In this document: positions 7,870 to 17,219 of the stretch, piece by piece | Numbering within the stretch: position 1 is the first letter of the stretch | How the letters are laid out: each line of letters starts with the position of its first letter | Assembly (NCBI GenBank): GCA_021851265.1 | Contig: JAJZIG010000002.1 | Coordinates: 1 to 48,488 of the forward strand | Length of the DNA stretch: 48,488 nt | Direction of reading: 5' to 3' | Source of the DNA: an archaeon | Lineage (GTDB): Archaea > Thermoproteota > Nitrososphaeria > Nitrososphaerales > Gagatemarchaeaceae | The notes under the pieces: generated by a model | Database searches by the model: none | The model's input: only the letters and a program-made list of their open reading frames with translations | What the model was told of the DNA's origin: nothing | Position numbers and translations under genes: made by a program

Positions 7870-9215
7870 AGGCCGTTGCGCATCGCAATCATGATATCAT
7901 TGACGTTGGTCCCGGTAGGACCGGTCATGATGAGGTCGCCCAGAGCCCGAAAGAAGGTGTTTGAGTCGTTGTCGTCAAGGTATCGTTGAGGGTCGAGCCC
8001 CATCGCCAGAGCTCTCTCGACTGTCATGGAATCTGCGTATGCTCCGGCCGCAGTCGTTGACCCGTCGACTCCATCTGTGCCGAAGGACACCACCGCAGTA
8101 TCAGATGCGCGTCTAAGGCGGAGGGCCGCAGCAAGGGCCAGTTCCTGGTTCCTCCCTCCGGTCCCTCTTCCTCTGGCCGTGACCGTCGTCTCTCCTCCCC
8201 AGACCACTGCGATGCGCTTCCCTGGCATAGACTGAACCTGACGAACCAATCGCGCGCCAACCTCCCTCGCTTCGCCGGCGACCGCGCCAGCCGCCCGAAC
8301 CTTGTACCCAAAGCGTTGCAGGGAGTCCTTGGCCGCCGAAGAGGCGGTGGCATTGGTGCCTATCAGGACATTTGTGACCCTCTTGAATACGGGGTCGCCC
8401 GGCTTTGGCGTTTCTCTGATGTGTCCCTCGGTGCCTGAAGTGATTAACTCCCTGACAGACGCCGGAATCCTTCCCCATACTTTCCTAGCCCTAAGGACCT
8501 TTGCCGCTTCAGCGAAGGTGGTCGGGTCCGCCGCAGTCGGACCAGACGCCACGGAACTCAAATCGTCCCCTACGACGTCCGAAATTATCAGGCCAAGGAC
8601 CTGGGCCCCGCCTGCTTTCTCGACTAGGCGGCCTCCCGCTATCTGGGACAGATGCTTCCTCACGCAGTTCATCTCTCTTATCTCCGCGCCGGACTTCAAG
8701 AGGAGGCTGGTGGTCATGTCAAGCTCTTTCATGGTCAAACCTTCAAGCGGCGCCGGCATCAGCGCTGACCCTCCCCCGGACAGCAGGACAATCACTAAGT
8801 CATCTTCCGACGTTCCTTTCAGCGCACCGAGCATGCGCCGCACGCCTCTCAGCCCCCTCTCGGACGGGAGCGGGTGGGTCGACGCCACGAACCTTATCTT
8901 CTCCAGCTTCGGGAGGAACGTCTGATAGTCTGGGACAACCACGACGCCCCGATCTAGCTTCCGTCCCAGCAGGTGTTCCAACTCAGCGGCCATGAGCCCT
9001 GATGCCTTCCCTCCTCCTACCACCACGACCTTGTGAAAGTCCGCCAGTCGGTGACCAACGCCATTGACCTCTAGTTCTCCCCCATGAACCCGGACGGCTT
9101 TCCTCACGAGCAGGGCTGGATCAGCAGCCTCTAGGGCGGCTTTGACCGCGAAGAGGGCGTCCCTTCTGATTCCCCGCGCTGCATCGATGGCTTCTTCCAA
9201 ATCCCCAGTGGTCAC
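7866..9215 (-). CDS. glycerate 2-kinase (MOFRL/GckA type)
   Basis: About 449 residues. It contains the two-domain DUF4147-MOFRL layout: VVVGGGKASGLMAAELE near the N-terminus, LLSGGGSALM in the middle, then WGGETTV and TGGRNQELALA, then FGTDGVDGSTTAAGA. It phosphorylates glycerate to 2-phosphoglycerate, the last special step of the non-phosphorylative Entner-Doudoroff route. GTG 9215 is chosen because the TATA-like GTATTTACA at about 9241-9250 places the transcript start near 9220. The open frame continues to a start at 9284, which would lie upstream of that promoter. Divergent from the aldehyde dehydrogenase. Confidence 0.9.
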   Translation of the reverse strand: MTTGDLEEAIDAARGIRRDALFAVKAALEAADPALLVRKAVRVHGGELEVNGVGHRLADFHKVVVVGGGKASGLMAAELEHLLGRKLDRGVVVVPDYQTFLPKLEKIRFVASTHPLPSERGLRGVRRMLGALKGTSEDDLVIVLLSGGGSALMPAPLEGLTMKELDMTTSLLLKSGAEIREMNCVRKHLSQIAGGRLVEKAGGAQVLGLIISDVVGDDLSSVASGPTAADPTTFAEAAKVLRARKVWGRIPASVRELITSGTEGHIRETPKPGDPVFKRVTNVLIGTNATASSAAKDSLQRFGYKVRAAGAVAGEAREVGARLVRQVQSMPGKRIAVVWGGETTVTARGRGTGGRNQELALAAALRLRRASDTAVVSFGTDGVDGSTTAAGAYADSMTVERALAMGLDPQRYLDDNDSNTFFRALGDLIMTGPTGTNVNDIMIAMRNGL

Positions 9216-9293
9216 GAACTGACGGCATCGCACCCTAACATGTAAATACGATGCCCGGCCAATTGTTCTCTTAGTTTGTCGCATATCGCCGAG

Positions 9294-10754
9294 ATGATGT
9301 ACATCGACGGCGAGTGGGTACGCGGTTCGCGCGAAGAGACAATTAAAGTGGTCAACCCGGCGACAGAGCAGATCTTTGCCACGGTCCCCCGAGGTTCCAG
9401 GGAGGATGCCAAAAGTGCGTTGGATTCGGCCGCTGACGCGCAGAGGGGGTGGGAGAGACTAGCTCCCCTCGAGCGCGCATCTTACCTAAAGACCATGGCT
9501 GAACTCATCAGGGAAAATAGCGAGAGCCTTGCGGAGGTGCTCACATCGGAGCAGGGCAAGCCCCTCTTCGAGGCAAGGCAGGAGGTAGAAGGCTCGGCAG
9601 CACACTTCGAGTACTACGCGGAGTTCGCGCGCAGAATCGAGGGAGATATCCTCCCCAGCGACAACCCGAGGCAGACGGTCATGATACTCAGGCTCCCCAT
9701 AGGCGTAGTGGCTGCGATTACGCCGTGGAACTTCCCATCGGCTATGGTGGCAAGGAAGCTGGCGCCTGCGCTTATCACAGGCAACACAGTCGTGATAAAG
9801 CCATCGAGTAACACCCCGCTCAGTGCCATCGAAATCGTCAAGATTGCGCAACGAGCCGGGATACCAAAGGGGGTCGTAAACCTCGTGACCGGGGACGGGT
9901 CAGAGGCAGGAGATGAGCTCTGCGGGAATAAGAAGACGGGTCTAGTGACTATGACCGGGAGCACGGAGGCGGGGAGGAAGATAATGCAGCGGGCATCGGC
10001 CCAGATTGGGAAGCTCATCCTCGAGCTTGGCGGGAAAGCCCCCCTGATCGTGTGGCGGGACGCCGACCTGGAGTGGGCGTTGAAATGCGCACTATGGGCA
10101 AGGTATTGGAACTGCGGCCAGACCTGCATAAGTGCAGAAAGGATGTATCTTGACAAGGAGGTTAAGGAGAAATTCATGTCGAAGTTCGTGGAGATGTCGA
10201 AGAGGCTCAGGATAGGCAACCCTGCATCCCCCGGGACGGACCTCGGCCCGATGGTGAGCGCCCGTGAGCGGGAGACCAGCGAGAAGTTCATCGACCTTGC
10301 CCGAGGCGCAGGATCGACTCTCGTACTGGGCGGCGTGCGCCCTCCTTCGATGCCCAAGGGATGGTACCTCGAGCCAACCATAATCGACGGTGTCGACCAG
10401 AGTTCGCCGCTCGTGCAGAAGGAGATTTTCGGGCCGGTCGTACCGGTGCTGGAGGTGGAGTCATTCGACCGTGCCGTCGAAATGGCCAACGACTCCGATT
10501 ACGGACTGGCCTCCTACGTCTTCACCAGGGACAACCGCAACGTGATGAAGGCGATGCACGAGATCAAGTTTGGTGAGACGTACATCAACCAGGTGGGGCC
10601 CGAGCAGCTCCAGGGGGCTCACACAGGCTTCAGGATGTCCGGACTCGGAGCCGAAGGCTCCAGGCACGGCCTCGGCCTCTACACCCAACTGAAAACATGC
10701 TATGTGGATTGGAGCGACAAGCCTTCCCTCTCATACTTGTTCCCCTACAGCTGA
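9294..10754 (+). CDS. aldehyde dehydrogenase, probable glyceraldehyde dehydrogenase
   Basis: 486 residues, typical of NAD(P)-dependent ALDH. Asn146 (PWNF), the catalytic Glu244 (LELGGK) and nucleophile Cys278 (NCGQTC) are all present. In this cluster, oxidation of D-glyceraldehyde to glycerate would link the aldolase to the glycerate kinase next door. ATG 9294/9297 begin the conserved MYIDGEW segment; a TTG at 9276 would add six residues. The TATA-like TGTAAATACG at 9240-9249 is shared with the divergent kinase gene. A succinate-semialdehyde or lactaldehyde role cannot be excluded from sequence alone. Glucose dehydrogenase follows 6 nt later. Confidence 0.88.
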   Translation: MMYIDGEWVRGSREETIKVVNPATEQIFATVPRGSREDAKSALDSAADAQRGWERLAPLERASYLKTMAELIRENSESLAEVLTSEQGKPLFEARQEVEGSAAHFEYYAEFARRIEGDILPSDNPRQTVMILRLPIGVVAAITPWNFPSAMVARKLAPALITGNTVVIKPSSNTPLSAIEIVKIAQRAGIPKGVVNLVTGDGSEAGDELCGNKKTGLVTMTGSTEAGRKIMQRASAQIGKLILELGGKAPLIVWRDADLEWALKCALWARYWNCGQTCISAERMYLDKEVKEKFMSKFVEMSKRLRIGNPASPGTDLGPMVSARERETSEKFIDLARGAGSTLVLGGVRPPSMPKGWYLEPTIIDGVDQSSPLVQKEIFGPVVPVLEVESFDRAVEMANDSDYGLASYVFTRDNRNVMKAMHEIKFGETYINQVGPEQLQGAHTGFRMSGLGAEGSRHGLGLYTQLKTCYVDWSDKPSLSYLFPYS

Positions 10755-10760
10755 GCTACT

Positions 10761-11831
10761 ATGAAAGCGATAACTGTTACGCCAGGGACTGCGGGTTCGG
10801 TTTCGCTGAAAGAAGTCCCGGAGCCTACCCCGAAACCTCGACAGCTTCTCCTCAAGGTCCTGAAAGTTGGAATCTGCGGCACCGACATGGATATCGTAAA
10901 CGGGTTCTATGGGGAGGCCCCACCGGGGTCCCCATACCTGATCCTTGGCCACGAGTCACTGTCCAGAGTAGAAAGCATTGGCCCAGGCTGCAAGGGTTTC
11001 AAGAAAGGGGACTTGGTGGTTCCCACGGTACGGAGAGGCTGTCTGGAGAACTGTCTCAACTGCAGAAACGGGGAGTCCGACATGTGTCTCACAGGGCACT
11101 ACAAAGAGCATGGAATCAAGGGCCTCCATGGGTTCGCAAGCGAGTTGACAGTCAGCGATTCACGATTCGTCGTCAAGCTCCCTGAGTCCCTATCGGAGGT
11201 GGGTGTTCTCCTCGAACCGCTTACAATAGTGGAGAAGGGAATCGAGCAGGCCTTCCGCATTCAGAATGCGCGGATGAAGTGGAAGCCGAGTACAGCGCTA
11301 GTACTGGGGTCCGGGCCAGTCGGACTCCTGGCTACTGCGCTCTTACGGCAGATGGGGCTGGCTGTGACCACCGTTGCCAGGAAGCCCGCAGACACCCCCA
11401 AGGCAAGGTTGGCCTCTTCCACTGGTGCGACCTACGTCGATGTCCAGGCCAGGCCATTGTCGTCCATGGAGGACAAGTTCGACCTAGTCTTTGAAGCGAC
11501 TGGTTCTACGTCGGTGGCCCTGGAGGCTCAGAATCTCTGCGGTACCAATGGCGTGGTCTCATTCATAGGGATTTACAAATCGCAGGCCGAGACAGAAGAT
11601 GCGGGGAAGGTGTTCACTAATCTAGTACTGGGGAACCGCGTCTACTTCGGTTCTGTCAACGCCAACATCTCATACTTCCGGCAGGGAGCATCTGACTTGG
11701 TTAAAATCAGGAGGAAATGGAATGGTTTCCTCGAAGGGATATTGACCAACCATATACCTCTGGCGGAGGCGGAGTCAGCCTACGTCCCCAAGGGAGAAGA
11801 CGATGTCAAAACCGTCTTGGAAATGGAATGA
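10761..11831 (+). CDS. zinc-dependent glucose 1-dehydrogenase (MDR family)
   Basis: 356 residues. Catalytic zinc ligands are Cys39 (GICGTD), His64-Glu65 (GHES) and probably Glu152 (LLEPL). Four structural-zinc cysteines lie at 94, 98, 101 and 109. The Rossmann motif GSGPVG is at 183-188, with an Arg after the second strand, compatible with NADP. ICGTDMDIVNG and GHESL resemble Sulfolobus and Thermoplasma glucose dehydrogenases. It oxidises glucose (and often galactose) to the lactone, the entry step of the pathway. Only 6 nt separate it from the aldehyde dehydrogenase, so they form an operon. Promoter-proximal control is shared with that gene. Confidence 0.88.
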   Translation: MKAITVTPGTAGSVSLKEVPEPTPKPRQLLLKVLKVGICGTDMDIVNGFYGEAPPGSPYLILGHESLSRVESIGPGCKGFKKGDLVVPTVRRGCLENCLNCRNGESDMCLTGHYKEHGIKGLHGFASELTVSDSRFVVKLPESLSEVGVLLEPLTIVEKGIEQAFRIQNARMKWKPSTALVLGSGPVGLLATALLRQMGLAVTTVARKPADTPKARLASSTGATYVDVQARPLSSMEDKFDLVFEATGSTSVALEAQNLCGTNGVVSFIGIYKSQAETEDAGKVFTNLVLGNRVYFGSVNANISYFRQGASDLVKIRRKWNGFLEGILTNHIPLAEAESAYVPKGEDDVKTVLEME

Positions 11832-12050
11832 CTCCCAAAATCCGCGTTTCTGACACCAGTGGCCGCGCACGCGCGAGTCCTGAAACGTGAGTCGTGAAAC
11901 GTAAATACCGGTCGGCGGCGCGACTTCGGGAACGTTCGTACTTGCATCAACATATCTCCCAAAAGCGCAATCAGCCATCCAGAAGTAGGGCAGGAGGTAG
12001 TCGATTCACCAATATGATTATCATCTGCTGGGCCGCCGGGCTACGCCAAG

Positions 12051-13913
12051 GTGTCTCAACACACGACTGACGGTGGAGAGATACAGGGGGGAGTCAGTCC
12101 GAAGCCCTTCTCTTTGCCCCCGCCAGACAGCTACAAACCGATTTCCGGGTACGGAATCATCGGGAACACCAGAACAGCCGCCTTGGTCGGATACGACGGT
12201 TCCATAGACTGGTGTTGCATGCCTAAGTTCAGCTCTCCAAGCATCTTCGCCGCCATTCTTGATCGCGGCAAGGGAGGACGATGGGTGATACAGCCGTCTG
12301 CCACCGCGATTTCGACTCAGTCCTACCTGGAGGACACGAACATACTTAGGACCGAGTTTCGTAACGTGACCTCCCGCGTCGTCCTGACCGACTTCATGCC
12401 CTGTTCCCTCACCCAAGAAGCCTGGTCTGCGCCGCCAGAGATCCACAGGGTGGTACAGTGCTTGAGCGGCACGATGCAACTCAAACTAGAATTCAATCCA
12501 GTCTTCAACTACGGCTACGTGATGCCCAAGTTCGCCGCGACTGATTTCGGGGTCAAGGTGAAGAGCAGGAAGGAGGAGATCGCCCTCTCGAGTTCCATCC
12601 CATTCCAAGTATCCGGGTCCGGAGCGTCAGCAGAGTTCACCCTGGCCCAAGGGGAAAAGAGGGCATTCGTGCTGAGCTACGGCGAGGACGAGCCGCGAAA
12701 GGTGAACGAGTACCACACCGAGAGGCAGCGGGCCAAGACCGAGGTGTTCTGGATGGACTGGGTGTCGCTGCTGAGGTACAGGGGAAGGTGGAGAGATGCA
12801 GTAGTGAGGTCTGCCCTCACGCTGAAACTTCTCATCTATTCGCCGACGGGAGCGATGGTCGCCGCACCGACCACCTCACTTCCAGAGTCGATAGGCAACG
12901 GGCGGAACTGGGACTACAGATATTCTTGGCTCCGGGATTCGGCTAGCGCCCTCTGGGCGTTTCACAACATAGGCTACAGGAGCGAAAGTGAAGCGTACCT
13001 TCGCTGGTTGATTGACAACAACCCATCTCTGGATATGGACCTCAGATTGATGTATGACATTGACGGGAGCAGCAGGATAAAGGAAAAGGTCCTCGACCAA
13101 CTCGAGGGATACAGAAAGTCGCACCCCGTCAGGATAGGGAACCAGGCAGTCAGACAGGTGCAGTATGACGCCTATGGATACATGCTGGACGCCCTCTACT
13201 TCTCAACTAGGCATGGCCGCCAGGTTGACAACGAAATGTACTACAGGTTCGTAAAACCCCTTGCCAACTTCATCGTCGAACACTGGTCCGAACCGGGGAA
13301 CGGAATCTGGGAATTCAGAGGCGTACAGAAGCACTACGTCTACACGAAGGTGTGGTGCCATGCAGGCCTGAAGAGGGCCGTCAAGATAGCCGAGACAGCA
13401 GGGCACGAGGACGACATACCATCATGGAAGGCTACCATGAGGCAGATCAAGGGCGAAGTACTCCGCGATGGCTGGAACGCTAAGAGAGGTTCCTTCGTCA
13501 TGCACTATGGGTCGGAATTTCTGGATGCGGCGACGCTGATGTTCCCGCTCATCGGTTTCCTACCTGCGAACGACGAGAAGATGAGAGCGACTATTGAAGC
13601 CGTCAGAAGAGAGCTTTCAGAGGGGGCCCTCGTCTACAGGTACAAGACTGATGATGGCCTTGAGGGGGAGGAAGGCGCGTTCGCGCTATGCGGTTTCTGG
13701 TTGGTCGCCTGTCTTGCTAGGCTTGGCAGGGTCGAGGAGGCCACAAAGAACTTCGAGGAACTCCTGGGCCATGCGAACCACCTGGGCCTCTATTCTGAGG
13801 AGGTCGACCCCAAGACCGGAGAGGCCCTCGGCAACTTCCCACAGGCCTTCAGCCACATGGGGCTCATACTCGCGGCCAAAGAGATCGAAGACGCCATGAT
13901 GAGGACCGAATAG
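12051..13913 (+). CDS. GH15 glucoamylase-like or trehalase-like glycosidase
   Basis: 620 residues. The N-terminal beta-sandwich has the GH15 opening GYGIIGNTRTAALVGYDGSIDW, split here only for description. The (alpha/alpha)6 barrel starts at about 270 and contains NGRNWDYRYSWLRDS. Catalytic glutamates are expected in GEEGAF (about 541) and YSEEVD (about 581). There is no signal peptide, so it is cytosolic. Archaeal homologues include glucoamylases and acid trehalases, and the adjacent glycosyltransferase-phosphatase pair makes trehalose turnover possible. The start is GTG 12051, with TATA-like GTAAATACC far upstream at about 11900. It releases glucose for the neighbouring dehydrogenase. Confidence 0.85.
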   Translation: MSQHTTDGGEIQGGVSPKPFSLPPPDSYKPISGYGIIGNTRTAALVGYDGSIDWCCMPKFSSPSIFAAILDRGKGGRWVIQPSATAISTQSYLEDTNILRTEFRNVTSRVVLTDFMPCSLTQEAWSAPPEIHRVVQCLSGTMQLKLEFNPVFNYGYVMPKFAATDFGVKVKSRKEEIALSSSIPFQVSGSGASAEFTLAQGEKRAFVLSYGEDEPRKVNEYHTERQRAKTEVFWMDWVSLLRYRGRWRDAVVRSALTLKLLIYSPTGAMVAAPTTSLPESIGNGRNWDYRYSWLRDSASALWAFHNIGYRSESEAYLRWLIDNNPSLDMDLRLMYDIDGSSRIKEKVLDQLEGYRKSHPVRIGNQAVRQVQYDAYGYMLDALYFSTRHGRQVDNEMYYRFVKPLANFIVEHWSEPGNGIWEFRGVQKHYVYTKVWCHAGLKRAVKIAETAGHEDDIPSWKATMRQIKGEVLRDGWNAKRGSFVMHYGSEFLDAATLMFPLIGFLPANDEKMRATIEAVRRELSEGALVYRYKTDDGLEGEEGAFALCGFWLVACLARLGRVEEATKNFEELLGHANHLGLYSEEVDPKTGEALGNFPQAFSHMGLILAAKEIEDAMMRTE

Positions 13914-13931
13914 TCTATCGAGTAGCCCGGC

Positions 13932-15278
13932 TCAGCGGTACCCAGACGCGGCCTCTTCAAGAACCGCTTTCACTTCCTTTGCCGCGTCGCCAACCAGGCA
14001 CCTCTTCACAGTCACGGCTCCGTTGTCCCCAAGATGCTCGCCGCCGGGGCCAATGGCCTTGAGTGCTCCTTCGGCAAGCCCCGCGTCATCGTCTGGTTCA
14101 AAGGTATACCCGTTCGACCCTTCGATTACCAGCTCCGACACCCCCGCCCCCTTGCTGACCACTGCCGGCTTCTTGTTTAGCCACCCTTCAAGTACCGTGA
14201 TGCCGAACCCCTCGATTCTTGACGGCAGCAAGACTGCTGAAGCCAGGGCATAGGCCGCCCTGACATCTTCTACAGGCGCATAGCCTAGGAAGACTGTCCT
14301 GTCGCTCACCTTGAGCCGCTTCGCCGTCTCGATGAGGTGTTCCTTCCAGACCATCCCCTTGTCCCTCCCCAGGCCGCCCGTCCTGCTCGAAGAGAAGCTC
14401 CCGTTACCCACCAGCAACAGCCTGACCTTTGCCTTGTTCTTCATCTTCGCAGTGGCTCGAATCGCGACATCCTGGGACTTCACAGGGTCCATCCGTGCGA
14501 CCGTGAGCAGGAGCTTTTCGTCTGCCTTGAGGCCGATCTTCTCCCTTAGCGCCTCCTTCGCAGCCGAGGATGGAGCCTTCCATTCCTTCTCGTCTATGTA
14601 TGGGTAGAGCTGGTGGGCATGCCCCCTGTATCCAGTCTTGGCCAGGCCCTCAAGATCCTTCTTCGTGCTGACCACGACCGAGTCGAAACCTTCGAGCGCC
14701 CTCCGCACGAAGCCTCCAAGGCGGCCGAGGTTCTCGGGCCTGAATGGGACGTGCCACCGAAGCACGGCGGGCGCGGATATCCCGATAAGCTGCCCGGTCT
14801 GTATCAGTTGAAAGTCATGGATATAGAAGATATCGACGTCTCCGACGTAGTGGAAGAGCTTCTCGGTGTTCGCCCAGTTATAGTGCACGTACGCTAGATA
14901 CTCCTTCCTGTTGAACGGGCGGGCCCCCAACCCATGTATGATGGACCAGAATTCTTCTTTGAACGATCCATAGTCTTTGAGGTGCCGCTCTCCGAGCTCC
15001 ACATGCGAGACCACAACGTCATCAAGCTTGACCCGCGGCGGGTATTTGATTCCCAGGCTAATCCAGACAGAATCTTTGGCAAATCCTGACTTCGTAAGGT
15101 GCGATATCAGGGGGAGGACCATCGCCGTGACACCTCCGGGGGCAAACACATAGTCGACTCCCTGCTGCAGGGACTTCAGGTCGACTGGGTCATCCAACTC
15201 ACCGTACTTCTTCTGTAACTCGGCATAATCGACCTTGAACCTCACTGGGGGGGTCTGGGTGTTGATACAGATTCTCAC
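13932..15278 (-). CDS. GT4-family glycosyltransferase
   Basis: 448 residues with GT-B architecture. The N-terminal domain carries the acceptor-side G-rich loop (APGGVTAM). The C-terminal domain has LLTVARMDPVKSQD, LLLVGNG and the donor-binding E-x7-E stretch (PSRIEGFGITVLEG). It is preceded and overlapped by 4 nt by a HAD phosphatase gene on the same strand, a pairing common for two-step synthesis of a glycosyl-phosphate and then a free glycoside, such as trehalose or glucosylglycerate. The acceptor is unknown. It converges with the GH15 gene, 18 nt away. ATG 15278. Confidence 0.8.
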   Translation of the reverse strand: MRICINTQTPPVRFKVDYAELQKKYGELDDPVDLKSLQQGVDYVFAPGGVTAMVLPLISHLTKSGFAKDSVWISLGIKYPPRVKLDDVVVSHVELGERHLKDYGSFKEEFWSIIHGLGARPFNRKEYLAYVHYNWANTEKLFHYVGDVDIFYIHDFQLIQTGQLIGISAPAVLRWHVPFRPENLGRLGGFVRRALEGFDSVVVSTKKDLEGLAKTGYRGHAHQLYPYIDEKEWKAPSSAAKEALREKIGLKADEKLLLTVARMDPVKSQDVAIRATAKMKNKAKVRLLLVGNGSFSSSRTGGLGRDKGMVWKEHLIETAKRLKVSDRTVFLGYAPVEDVRAAYALASAVLLPSRIEGFGITVLEGWLNKKPAVVSKGAGVSELVIEGSNGYTFEPDDDAGLAEGALKAIGPGGEHLGDNGAVTVKRCLVGDAAKEVKAVLEEAASGYR

Positions 15279-15955
15279 GGTGTCGAATCAGCGCTCCCGC
15301 GAAACAGATCCCTAATGGCTTCCATGGTGCCCTCTCCATCGCTGCTGCCTGCGATGTAGTCAGCCCTCTGTTTGAGTGCATCTACTGAGTTGGCAAGCGC
15401 GACTTTGAATCCCGATACGTCGAACATGGGTACATCGTTCTCCCCGTCCCCTACGCAGACAGTCCGGTCGGGGGAAAGATTAAGCATCTTCAGGACGGAA
15501 GCGAGTCCAGAGCCCTTCTCCACTCCCATGGGTACAATCATCAGCCTGTCCTTGTTGACTTGGACACTGGACAATCCAGAGACCAGACTCCGTGCGAGAG
15601 CCAGGTTTTCGATTGAGGAAGAGATTATCACCTCTTCGCACCCCTTCTCGAACCGAGGCAGCAGTCGGGCCCTCTCCTCAGCCCATCCATCGGGCGCTTG
15701 CGGCTCTCTTGCTGACCCTACGGTGAGCATCGCCCCGTTCTCAGAGACGATGGCGTCAAACAGTCCATCTCCGGTGATCTTCATCGCTTCCCCGGAGCAC
15801 CGGCCGGTCACCAGGATCAGTTTGACGCCACGCTCCCTCATCCTCTTCATCGCATCCACCAGCTCAGGCTTCAGTGGTTGCCCCCCTGAGGTGAGTGTGC
15901 CGTCCAAATCCATCGCGAAAGCGTCAATCTGTAAACCGGAGGCCCGCCTTTCCAT
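15275..15955 (-). CDS. HAD-superfamily phosphatase (phosphoglycolate/sugar-phosphate phosphatase type)
   Basis: 226 residues. Motif I is AMDLDGT with Asp16 and Asp18, motif II Thr50 (LVTGRC), a motif III lysine sits in VEKGSG, and motif IV is GDGENDVPMF. The C2-type cap between motifs II and III fits the archaeal phosphoglycolate phosphatase/Cof group. ATG 15955 is chosen: a TATA-like AGATATAAG at about 15985-15993 places the transcript start near 15965, and upstream codons lack similarity. The 4-nt overlap with the GT4 gene suggests it dephosphorylates that enzyme's product; salvage of phosphoglycolate is the alternative. Confidence 0.82.
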   Translation of the reverse strand: MERRASGLQIDAFAMDLDGTLTSGGQPLKPELVDAMKRMRERGVKLILVTGRCSGEAMKITGDGLFDAIVSENGAMLTVGSAREPQAPDGWAEERARLLPRFEKGCEEVIISSSIENLALARSLVSGLSSVQVNKDRLMIVPMGVEKGSGLASVLKMLNLSPDRTVCVGDGENDVPMFDVSGFKVALANSVDALKQRADYIAGSSDGEGTMEAIRDLFRGSADSTP

Positions 15956-15996
15956 GTGCCTGCAGTCAGGCGCTGGCCTGCACTTATATCTTTTGT

Positions 15997-16016
15997 ATAT
16001 CAAATCATTATGATAT
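15997..16016. promoter_or_regulatory. palindrome between divergent HAD and cupin promoters
   Basis: Arms ATATCA and TGATAT are exact reverse complements separated by 8 nt. The element sits between the TATA-like element for the leftward gene (about 15985-15993) and TTTTAAATAC at 16023-16032 for the rightward cupin gene. A regulator bound here could touch both promoters. The high AT content means chance occurrence is possible. Confidence 0.4.
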
Positions 16017-16055
16017 GTCGAACTTTTAAATACGCGCTCTAAGATGACTTTCGTC

Positions 16056-16475
16056 ATGCTTCTGACGATAGATGAAGTCAGATCCAAGGGAAGGCTCGTT
16101 GCAGACAACGAGCGATACCGAGTCCGTGACTACGACCTCGATGATTTGACCGTGTCGCTGACTGAGCTGAAGAAGGGCCAGGGGACCCGCGGCCACGCCC
16201 ACGATTCAAACGCCGAGGCATATTTCTTCCCAGGCGGGAAGGCGGAGATGGAGATAGGCGACGAGAAGGTCGGCATCGACGAGGGCGTAGTCCTCATACC
16301 CAAGGGTGAATTCCACAGGGTGCTGAACCTGTCCGATGACTCGGAACTCGAGTTCGTTTCTGTCTTCCCGGGAAAGAGGGAGAGTTCGAACGCACGATAC
16401 TCCAGGGGCGCGAAGGCAAGCGAGGCACGCAGGCATAGTTCCCTCGGCGACAGTGAACCATCCGACGCCACCTAG
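16056..16475 (+). CDS. small cupin-domain protein
   Basis: 139 residues. A single cupin barrel has metal ligands His47, His49 and Glu54 in RGHAHDSNAEAYFFPGG and a later His in PKGEFHRV. The C-terminal 30 residues are charged and probably disordered. ATG 16056 sits about 28 bp after the centre of the TTTTAAATAC promoter element, fitting a leaderless message; ATG 16044 is upstream of that spacing. Cupins of this size include sugar-phosphate isomerases and unknown metal-binding proteins. The divergent neighbours are in sugar metabolism, but no reaction can be assigned. Confidence 0.75.
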   Translation: MLLTIDEVRSKGRLVADNERYRVRDYDLDDLTVSLTELKKGQGTRGHAHDSNAEAYFFPGGKAEMEIGDEKVGIDEGVVLIPKGEFHRVLNLSDDSELEFVSVFPGKRESSNARYSRGAKASEARRHSSLGDSEPSDAT

Positions 16476-16573
16476 GTGCAAAGAGAGCTGAGTTGTCTCC
16501 TGTCTTGGTCAGGTCCGCCTCAGGATGCTCTCCCTCGGCGCCGACCTGGGAACAACCATAGGGGGCACATGCT

Positions 16574-17167
16574 GTGACTAGCACTCTGAGGAAGGGTACG
16601 AGACCAAGCAGTCATCAACCGCAGACCAAAATCAAGCTGGTCGAGATAATCCGAGACAGCGAAGCAGCAAAGCTGATTTCAGACCCCATGCGGCGAGCCA
16701 TTCTGAACCTCCTTCGGCGCGGGGCTATGTCCCAGTCCGGGTTGGCACAGAGCCTGGGACTCACCGACGGGACGGTGAACTATCACCTGGGGCTCCTTCG
16801 GAAGGCAGGCTTTCTGAAAGTCGCCAGGGTAGAGATGGAGGAGCATGGCATATTGCAGAAATTCTACGCCCCCACTGCGTACCTCTATCTCCCCGATGTC
16901 GCGTCGCTGCCCCTGGAGGTTGCGAGATATTACTATCCTGTGAACATCGAGCGGGTCAGAGGAGTTCTCAGCGCCGCCAAGAGTCAGTTGCCTATGCTTC
17001 TAAGGCGTGACGTCGACACGTTGGCGGAAGACCTGGCCAAGGAAATCGTGGAAGTTGCAGAAGAATATGTCGGGAAAGAGGTCTTCCAGGGGAAAGGCGA
17101 AGAACAGACGAACGAGATCTACTCCAGAGCGCTCTCTAAACTTGTTCGTCGGCTTGATTCAGGGTGA
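16574..17167 (+). CDS. ArsR-like winged-helix transcriptional regulator
   Basis: 197 residues. The winged helix at about 30-100 (ISDPMRRAILNLLRRGAMSQ, then SLGLTDGTVNYHLGLLRKAGF) is typical of the archaeal ArsR-like group. No metal-binding cysteine pair is visible, so it is not a classical arsenic sensor. The C-terminal 90 residues are helical and probably mediate dimerisation. The start is GTG 16574. It stands alone, convergent with the GltD-like gene. Targets unknown. Confidence 0.8.
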   Translation: MTSTLRKGTRPSSHQPQTKIKLVEIIRDSEAAKLISDPMRRAILNLLRRGAMSQSGLAQSLGLTDGTVNYHLGLLRKAGFLKVARVEMEEHGILQKFYAPTAYLYLPDVASLPLEVARYYYPVNIERVRGVLSAAKSQLPMLLRRDVDTLAEDLAKEIVEVAEEYVGKEVFQGKGEEQTNEIYSRALSKLVRRLDSG

Positions 17168-17219
17168 AGAGGCAGGCAAGGGACGGCCGCCCGCCGCGTC
17201 CACCTCGGGCACCTAAATC

